A DNA stretch of 9,544 nucleotides, taken from the NCBI GenBank assembly GCA_001774245.1, contig MEZF01000072.1:14035-23578 (forward strand), given 5' to 3'. Shown here one piece after another: positions 5,733-9,544 of the stretch. A program made the position numbers and the translations under genes. The notes under the pieces are model-generated. The model was not told the DNA's origin. It saw only the letters and a list, made by a program, of their open reading frames with translations, and ran no database searches. The DNA comes from Candidatus Bathyarchaeota archaeon RBG_13_52_12 (GTDB lineage Archaea > Thermoproteota > Bathyarchaeia > TCS64). Positions within the stretch are counted from its first letter, which is position 1; each line of letters starts with the position of its first letter.

Positions 5733-6823
5733 TTGCTCCTAACAATCAAAGCCAAACTAAAGCCCACAGAAGAACAGAGGCAAAAGCTACTTAGGACCAT
5801 GGAGACCTTCAACCGAGCTTGCGACGACATCTCAAAGGAAGCATACGATCCCAAGACCTTCAACCAATACAAACTACACCACAGACTATACTACCGAATC
5901 AGGGAGCAATACAGATTACCCGCTCAACTCGCAATACGTGCCATCCAGTAAAGTCGTTGACAGCTACAAAAGAGAGCGAAGGCATCCCCATCAATTCGAT
6001 CTCTGCGGGGCCATAATATACGACGAGAGGATAATGGGGTTCAAAGGGTTTGAGAAGATTAGCCTCAGCACCCTTGAGGGCAGAGTCGTGGTTCCCCTGT
6101 TGGTCGGCGGCTACGAAGCTCGACCAGAGGAGAATCCGGGGGCAAGCCGACCTTCTCCATATCAGGGGCGAGTTCTATCTATGCCTCGTCGCTGAGCAGC
6201 CGGAGGAGCCGCTCCTGACACCCGAAGGCATCCTGGGGGTAGACTTCGGTATTGTTAACCTCGCGACGACGAGCGACGGCGTAACCTACTCTGGGGATGA
6301 GATCGAGGAGACGAGGAGACGCTACACGGGGCTGAAGGCTGTGCTTCAGAGGGTTGGGACGGAGAGCGCTAAACGGCATCTTAGGAAGCTGTCGGGGAGA
6401 GAGGCGAGGTTCAAGAGGCAAGTAAACCATAAAATCATTAAGGAGTTGGTCGCCGTTGCTAAAGGCACGATGAGGGCGTTAGCCCTTGAGGATTTGAGGG
6501 GCGTAAGCTCTCGGGTTACGGTTAGACGTGGGCAACGGGGGAGGCATGGTAAGTGGGCGTTCGGTCAGCTGAGGGCTTTCGTCGATTATAAGGCGAGGTT
6601 GGCAGGTGTGCCCGTGCTGGTGGTTGACCCGAGGAATATGAGTCGGAGGTGCCCGGTTTGTGAATGGGTTGAGAAGGGTAATAGGGTCAGCCAGTCGGTG
6701 TTCAGGTGTCGATCCTGTGGGCGTGGGGAGAACGCTGACTTGAACGCGGCTAAGAATATTCATTGGAGGGCTGCAGTCAACCAGCCTATTGTGGTCTGCC
6801 CACCCAAAGGGGTTGGAGATTGA
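5733..6823 (+). pseudogene. tnpB: RNA-guided nuclease TnpB, interrupted by two +1 frame shifts
   Basis: TnpB is the IS605-family RuvC nuclease guided by omega/reRNA, related to the ancestors of Cas12. Here it is read in three consecutive frames. Residues from TTG 5733 (LLLTIKAKLKPTEEQRQKLL) run to CAG 5946-5948, where TAA intervenes. Skipping one base gives KVVDSYKRERRHPHQFD and LSTLEGRVVVPLLVGGY, up to about 6120. A second single-base skip near 6118-6122 then restores DQRRIRGQADLLHIRGEFYL and everything to TGA 6821-6823. The joined protein is about 362 residues, near the usual size. All nuclease residues remain: GVDFG (Asp at 6242-6244), LALED (Glu at 6488-6490) and ENADLNAAKN (Asp at 6737-6739). 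The zinc ribbon is also intact (RRCPVC ... FRCRSCG). Decay by two insertions, or sequencing error, is the simplest reading. A protein beginning in the last frame could keep only the RuvC part. Confidence 0.88.
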
Positions 6824-6831
6824 ACTATAAG

Positions 6832-6851
6832 CCCACCTCTTCAGAGGTGGG
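6832..6851 (+). repeat. Right-end hairpin of the TnpB element
   Basis: CCCACCTCT and AGAGGTGGG are perfect 9-bp inverted repeats separated by TC, nine bases after the tnpB stop. The segment GTAGTTGAC overlaps its last base and ends the element. It should act both as the right-end recognition structure in transposition and as the 3' stem of the reRNA scaffold. It is intact although tnpB is broken. Confidence 0.75.
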
Positions 6852-6866
6852 TAGTTGACTGGAAAG

Positions 6867-6877
6867 ATTTTATATTA
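6867..6877 (+). promoter_or_regulatory. TATA box of the 123-residue protein gene
   Basis: ATTTTATATTA is centred about 37 bp before the TTG start at 6909, predicting transcription from about 6897-6900 and a very short leader. It begins only seven bases after the presumed element end. The promoter is therefore host sequence directly at the insertion point and also falls within the predicted guide segment. Confidence 0.55.
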
Positions 6878-6908
6878 TCACTCCGACATGCTTTCTTAGG
6901 CGACTAGA

Positions 6909-7280
6909 TTGGCTAAGACATATGTCCGCATATATGGTCCACCGCTCATGAAGGCTCTCAAGGCGCTCGAAGGGGTAGCCGTTGAGATGTCTAAGGAGAA
7001 GGAGATAAAGTTCAGCCACAAGTGTATACCCTATCCCACGCGGATGCAGGCAGACAACCGCGACTGGAGCAACTACCTCAACAACCTGAAAAACACGTAC
7101 GTCGACTGCTATGAGCCGGCGAAGATAATTAGTGATGCTAAGCAGCTCCTCGGCGACCATGATTTCATGTTCGAGTGGGTGGAGAAGAAACCCACTATGA
7201 AACAGCTTGAGGGTCTAATAGAGAAGATCGACAAGTCACTAGCCGGTATGGGTGTAAGTTACACCCTAACCACCGAGTAG
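6909..7280 (+). CDS. Uncharacterised 123-residue soluble protein
   Basis: The frame opens with TTG 6909 (LAKTYVRIYGPP); the nearest upstream ATG, at 6889, is closed by a stop after three codons. A TATA box at 6867-6877 supports this start, with an almost leaderless transcript. The protein has no signal peptide, membrane helix or metal motif. It looks compact and alpha/beta: a first strand KTYVRIY, a helix LMKALKALEGVAVEMSK, a conserved-looking SHKCIPYPTRM segment, NYLNNLKNTYVDCYEP, DFMFEWVEKK, and a final helix LEGLIEKIDKSLAG before YTLTTE. Codon use and composition match the host genes upstream, so it is probably a real core gene, possibly conserved in related archaea. I do not recognise the family and assign no function. 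Its own promoter and an eight-T tract after the stop suggest a single-gene transcript. Confidence 0.8.
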   Translation: MAKTYVRIYGPPLMKALKALEGVAVEMSKEKEIKFSHKCIPYPTRMQADNRDWSNYLNNLKNTYVDCYEPAKIISDAKQLLGDHDFMFEWVEKKPTMKQLEGLIEKIDKSLAGMGVSYTLTTE

Positions 7281-7285
7281 CCGCG

Positions 7286-7293
7286 TTTTTTTT
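7286..7293 (+). terminator. T-rich terminator after the 123-residue protein gene
   Basis: Eight consecutive Ts begin five bases after the TAG at 7278-7280, with a second T5 run at 7299-7303. Archaeal RNA polymerase terminates on U-rich tracts without needing a hairpin, so this is a good transcript end for the plus-strand gene facing the convergent liv operon. Confidence 0.6.
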
Positions 7294-7304
7294 AATGCTT
7301 TTTG

Positions 7305-7338
7305 AAAACATCTATGTAATCTAGCTCTGACGTAGATG
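7305..7338 (-). terminator. Hairpin plus T run at the end of the liv operon
   Basis: On the minus strand CATCTA (7338-7333) pairs with TAGATG (7314-7309) around an 18-nt loop and is followed by TTTT. It lies about 30 bases past the stop of the last minus-strand gene. A further T-rich stretch (plus-strand A run at 7341-7348) precedes it. The arrangement fits termination of the operon against the convergent gene. Confidence 0.4.
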
Positions 7339-7366
7339 CAAAGAAAAATAGTGGAAAATGAGGTGG

Positions 7367-7558
7367 CTAAACCGTGCCCTCGCTCGTCTTTTCGGCTTCC
7401 TTGAGGGCTTTGCGCTCGTTGATCTCCTCGTAGACGATGAAGACGGGCATAATGACCCAGAGTGCGATCATCAGCCAGAAGAGGATGTTGTCATACTGGT
7501 CGGCCGCTTCGTCACCGATGATCCTCAAAATGCTGGTTATGAGTAGTAGTCCATTCAT
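7367..7558 (-). CDS. 63-residue single-helix membrane protein coupled to livM
   Basis: The start ATG at 7558-7556 shares its A with the livM stop (TGATG), so it is probably translated by the same ribosomes; a GTG one codon earlier is also possible. The N-terminus MNGLLLITSILRIIG looks like an amphipathic helix. DEAADQYD follows, then a strongly hydrophobic helix at about residues 25-44 (FWLMIALWVIMPVFIVY), and then a charged tail of KALKEAEKT type. No known LivHMGFJ component has this shape. A role as an accessory or stabilising subunit of the permease is suggested only by position and coupling. It is the last gene before the terminator. The coding potential looks real; the function is unknown. 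Confidence 0.65.
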   Translation of the reverse strand: MNGLLLITSILRIIGDEAADQYDNILFWLMIALWVIMPVFIVYEEINERKALKEAEKTSEGTV

Positions 7559-8751
7559 CACTTTTTCTCCTCCGTCTTACTCTTCTTCTCTTCATCCTTC
7601 TTAACTCTGGCCTTGGGGGCTGCGCGCCAGTCTACCTTGACATCCTCCTTCACCATCTTTGCGTAGTTGACTCCAGGGACGTAGAGTAGCTTTTCAGGGA
7701 TTAAACCGCTCGGTCTGAAGATCATCACGAAAACTAGTAGTCCACCTAAGATGATGTCCTCTAGATAGGATATTGGGAAGAAGAAGTAAGTTTGTATCTC
7801 GAACTTGAAGACGATGATCACTCGTCTAAGGGCGATGATCACGGCTGCGCCGAGGAATGTCCCTGCATTGTTGCCTGGGCCACCCAAGATTAGCATCAGC
7901 CACGGCCAATAGGTCCAGTATGCGCGTTGGTATCCAGATTCGTTACTGTACCCAAGGTAATAGACGTTCATAACTCCTGCAATCGCCGTTACTCCTGATG
8001 CAAACATCAGGATGTTACGGCGGATTCCGACAACATTTTTCCCGATGCTTCCCAGGGTTACCTCATTTTCCCTCATGGACCGCATCAGCCTACCATAGGG
8101 GGAGTTCAACATCGTCCTGAATATGAAGAAGCTGATGAGACCGAGCAGTAGAGTGATGACTGCGGTAATGACTCCGACATCCCCCGGGTACCATGCGAAA
8201 ATATTAGGTATCCAGAGGCCAAGCGTACCCCCAGAGATGCTAACCACATTCCTGCCTATGATTTGGGATGCATCCGCCATTGTGATTAGCACGATCATCA
8301 GATACGTCGCTCTAAGACGGATCGCCGGCAATGCTAGAAGATAACCAATTACGGCTCCCAGAACGAGTGCTATGCCTAGACTAAGTAGGAAGAAACCTAT
8401 CGCCATTACCATATTTTGCCTGATGAACTTGTTCAAAAGGTCTGTATTTACGGCGCTCGTGTAGACCCAGTTGAAATCATTGGTCCAATCCTGTAGCGGC
8501 ACCCCCGCGGACGCGACGATAGTTAACATTACTCTCACTACTATCGCGCTTACCGAGAAGGCACCGATGATTACCTGGACTGCACACCCCATGTTTGGGA
8601 TACCCGCGTTACCGTACTGGAAGTTAAGCGCCATGGCTACGATGACGAGAAGACCAAAGAACATAGCAATGTCAACGATGAGTCTATTCGTTCCCTCTAT
8701 CGCCATCGGCAGCGAACTTAGGATTCCTAGAGCAATGTTAGCATACATCAT
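7558..8751 (-). CDS. livM: Branched-chain/hydrophobic amino-acid ABC transporter permease, LivM family
   Basis: LivM with LivH forms the membrane channel of the hydrophobic amino-acid (HAAT) ABC importer, energised by LivG/LivF and fed by an extracellular binding protein. The 397-residue protein is nearly all membrane helices. It has the family's cytoplasmic ATPase-contact loop (MRENEVTLGSIGKNV, about residues 226-240) and the later LILGGPGNNAGTFLGAAVI segment. The C-terminus is a long Lys/Glu-rich cytoplasmic tail. Two ATGs occur at the start (8751 and 8748); the first overlaps the livH stop as ATGA, giving translational coupling. No ATPase gene follows in the window, so livF/livG and the binding protein presumably lie upstream of livH. 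The exact substrate (Leu/Ile/Val, or another amino acid or amide) cannot be read from the permease. Confidence 0.92.
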   Translation of the reverse strand: MMYANIALGILSSLPMAIEGTNRLIVDIAMFFGLLVIVAMALNFQYGNAGIPNMGCAVQVIIGAFSVSAIVVRVMLTIVASAGVPLQDWTNDFNWVYTSAVNTDLLNKFIRQNMVMAIGFFLLSLGIALVLGAVIGYLLALPAIRLRATYLMIVLITMADASQIIGRNVVSISGGTLGLWIPNIFAWYPGDVGVITAVITLLLGLISFFIFRTMLNSPYGRLMRSMRENEVTLGSIGKNVVGIRRNILMFASGVTAIAGVMNVYYLGYSNESGYQRAYWTYWPWLMLILGGPGNNAGTFLGAAVIIALRRVIIVFKFEIQTYFFFPISYLEDIILGGLLVFVMIFRPSGLIPEKLLYVPGVNYAKMVKEDVKVDWRAAPKARVKKDEEKKSKTEEKK

Positions 8752-9544
8752 TTCTCATCCTCCTTTTCTTCGGGTTTTTTAATAGTTGTTGTTATCCTCC
8801 TTGCACCAACCCTTTCGTAGAGGCCTTGCAGGCCCCTCGGCTCGATTAACAGCACAGCAATAAGGAAGAACATTGGTATGAGAGGTCTATATTCTCCGAA
8901 CCAATTGCCGAGCACGAGCTGCCCCCCCAGTGTGAGCATTATCTCAGCCATACCGATGGTGAAGCCTCCTATTATGGCCCCGTATATGCTATCGAAGCCT
9001 CCTAATAGACTTCCCGCCATGATGCTCGTGATTATAGCTGATCCACTGGCCGGGCTACTCTGAAACCAGAACGGGATCATGGCCCCCGCGAGGCAGGCGA
9101 GCCCACCGGTTAGGAACCAAGAGAAAAGCTGTACATTGACGATGTTGATACCAAGAACTGAAGCGAGTTCAGTGTCCTCGGCAGTCGCCCTCATAGCGAT
9201 GCCCATCTTTGTTCGTGTGAGTAAGTAGTGCAGTATGAGAACAGTGACTATGCTTATCCCGATAGAGACGAAGAATATCCCTGAGACATCCCCGATTTTA
9301 AAATCATAATCCTTTAGAAGGAAAGCAGTCGCATACTGTTTGAAGAACGCGATAAACATATACGCATATATGTATAATATAGCTCCCAAGAAGATCTGAA
9401 TAGCCAAAGTCGCGATTGTTAAGACGATAGATCCGCTGCCCATTTTTGTAAGCGTGCTGATCACAAGCTTGAAGACAACTACACTGATTACACCGCCAAT
9501 GATGAAAGCAACTGGAAAGCCATAATATGGGTTTATTCCGAAGA
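8748..9544 (-). CDS. livH: Branched-chain/hydrophobic amino-acid ABC transporter permease, LivH family (5' end outside window)
   Basis: The frame is open to the right edge of the window, reading FGINPYYGFPVAFIIGG before the internal GTG at 9464, so the true start lies beyond 9544. About 264 residues are visible. They are strongly hydrophobic, with the LivH coupling loop ATAEDTELASVLGINIVNV and the conserved GGFDSIYGAIIGGFTIGMAE and LIEPRGLQGLYER segments near the end. The C-terminus is a short charged tail ending KEDEK. LivH is the partner permease of LivM; its stop overlaps the livM ATG by 4 bp. Together they form the membrane part of an importer for hydrophobic amino acids. The missing portion should be only the first one or two helices. 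Confidence 0.92.
   Translation of the reverse strand, partial: FGINPYYGFPVAFIIGGVISVVVFKLVISTLTKMGSGSIVLTIATLAIQIFLGAILYIYAYMFIAFFKQYATAFLLKDYDFKIGDVSGIFFVSIGISIVTVLILHYLLTRTKMGIAMRATAEDTELASVLGINIVNVQLFSWFLTGGLACLAGAMIPFWFQSSPASGSAIITSIMAGSLLGGFDSIYGAIIGGFTIGMAEIMLTLGGQLVLGNWFGEYRPLIPMFFLIAVLLIEPRGLQGLYERVGARRITTTIKKPEEKEDEK

Larger units (their letters stand above)
5618..6859 (+). mobile_element. TnpB-only IS200/IS605-type element (boundaries approximate)
   Basis: The element holds a tnpB-like gene and no tnpA, so it would depend on a transposase elsewhere. Its right end is set by the 9-bp perfect hairpin CCCACCTCT/AGAGGTGGG at 6832-6851, followed by GTAGTTGAC ending at 6859, a form I recall as common at the right ends of archaeal TnpB elements. 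The left end is inferred. TTGAT at 5613-5617 matches the pentanucleotide next to which ISDra2 inserts. Inside it lie two hairpins, at 5659-5678 and 5701-5719, where subterminal left-end structures are expected. These elements make no target duplication, so the left boundary cannot be confirmed from this copy alone. The insertion separates nop10 from whatever gene originally followed it. Confidence 0.6.
6720..6879 (+). ncRNA. Predicted omega/reRNA of the TnpB element with its guide (limits approximate)
   Basis: In studied IS605-family elements the guide RNA covers the 3' end of tnpB and the right end, with the guide being the first bases outside the element. By that model the scaffold here spans the end of tnpB, the 6832-6851 hairpin and GTAGTTGAC. 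The guide would begin at 6860 (TGGAAAGATTTTATATT...). The hairpin and the family context are visible; the RNA's 5' end and its expression are inferred. Confidence 0.4.

Noticed and set aside
5613..5951. The 112-codon frame from ATG 5613 as an independent gene
   Set aside because: Only the part after 5733 resembles a known protein (the TnpB N-terminus); the first 40 codons cover the element's left-end hairpins.
5938..6195. The 85-codon frame from GTG 5938 as an independent gene
   Set aside because: Its middle is the central part of TnpB in a shifted frame; its last 26 residues have no TnpB character and are out of frame.
6050..6823. TldR-type (nuclease-dead, guide-directed repressor) interpretation of the TnpB C-terminal part
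   Set aside because: All three RuvC acidic residues and the zinc ribbon are present, unlike TldR proteins, which have lost catalytic residues.
5623..6884. CACTCC present at 5623-5628 and again at 6879-6884 as a possible target-site duplication
   Set aside because: IS200/IS605 elements do not duplicate their target, the match is only six bases, and both copies do not sit at equivalent positions relative to the inferred ends.
6870..7160. Minus-strand 96-codon frame opposite the 123-residue gene
   Set aside because: Composition is that of a shadow; the plus-strand gene has a promoter, start and terminator in place.
8123..8782. Plus-strand frames opposite livM
   Set aside because: Shadows of a hydrophobic coding strand; no start signals, no recognisable domain.

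Overview
The window is archaeal. It carries both archaeal primase subunits, an archaeal GINS subunit, ribosomal proteins L44e and S27e, aIF2-alpha and Nop10. Promoters look like TATA boxes about 25-35 bp upstream of starts, several genes use TTG or GTG starts, and junctions are tight ATGA overlaps. The gene order and the long PriS zinc region suggest a TACK-type archaeon (for example Bathyarchaeia or a relative). This is inference; no rRNA is present to settle it.

Layout: (1) 2-202, the 3' end of a polysaccharide-deacetylase-like gene. (2) 266-808 on the minus strand, a membrane-anchored, surface-exposed beta-sandwich-like protein that is more AT-rich than its neighbours. (3) A divergent intergenic region with a TATA-like element near 870. 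(4) 927-5609 on the plus strand, an information-processing cluster: priL, a possible tiny zinc protein, priS, gins, rpl44e, rps27e, aif2a, nop10. From priS to nop10 the genes overlap or nearly touch, so they are probably co-transcribed. PriS has its own strong TATA box. The cluster joins replication priming (PriS/PriL, GINS of the CMG-like helicase) to ribosome components, translation initiation and rRNA pseudouridylation. (5) About 5618-6859, a TnpB-only IS200/IS605-type element inserted just after nop10. Its tnpB is split by two +1 frame shifts, but the RuvC residues, zinc ribbon and right-end hairpin are preserved. (6) 6909-7280, an uncharacterised 123-aa protein whose TATA box lies directly beside the element's right end. 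(7) 7281-7366, a convergent terminator region. (8) Minus strand, 9544 to 7367: the end of a branched-chain/hydrophobic amino-acid ABC transporter operon, livH (its 5' end outside the window), livM, and a 63-residue single-helix membrane protein translationally coupled to livM.

No tRNA, rRNA or CRISPR array was recognised. I found no clear new multi-gene system. The points most worth checking are the shifted tnpB with its predicted guide over a promoter, the extra cysteine-rich insert in PriS, the possible 41-aa zinc protein between priL and priS, and the small membrane protein coupled to livM.
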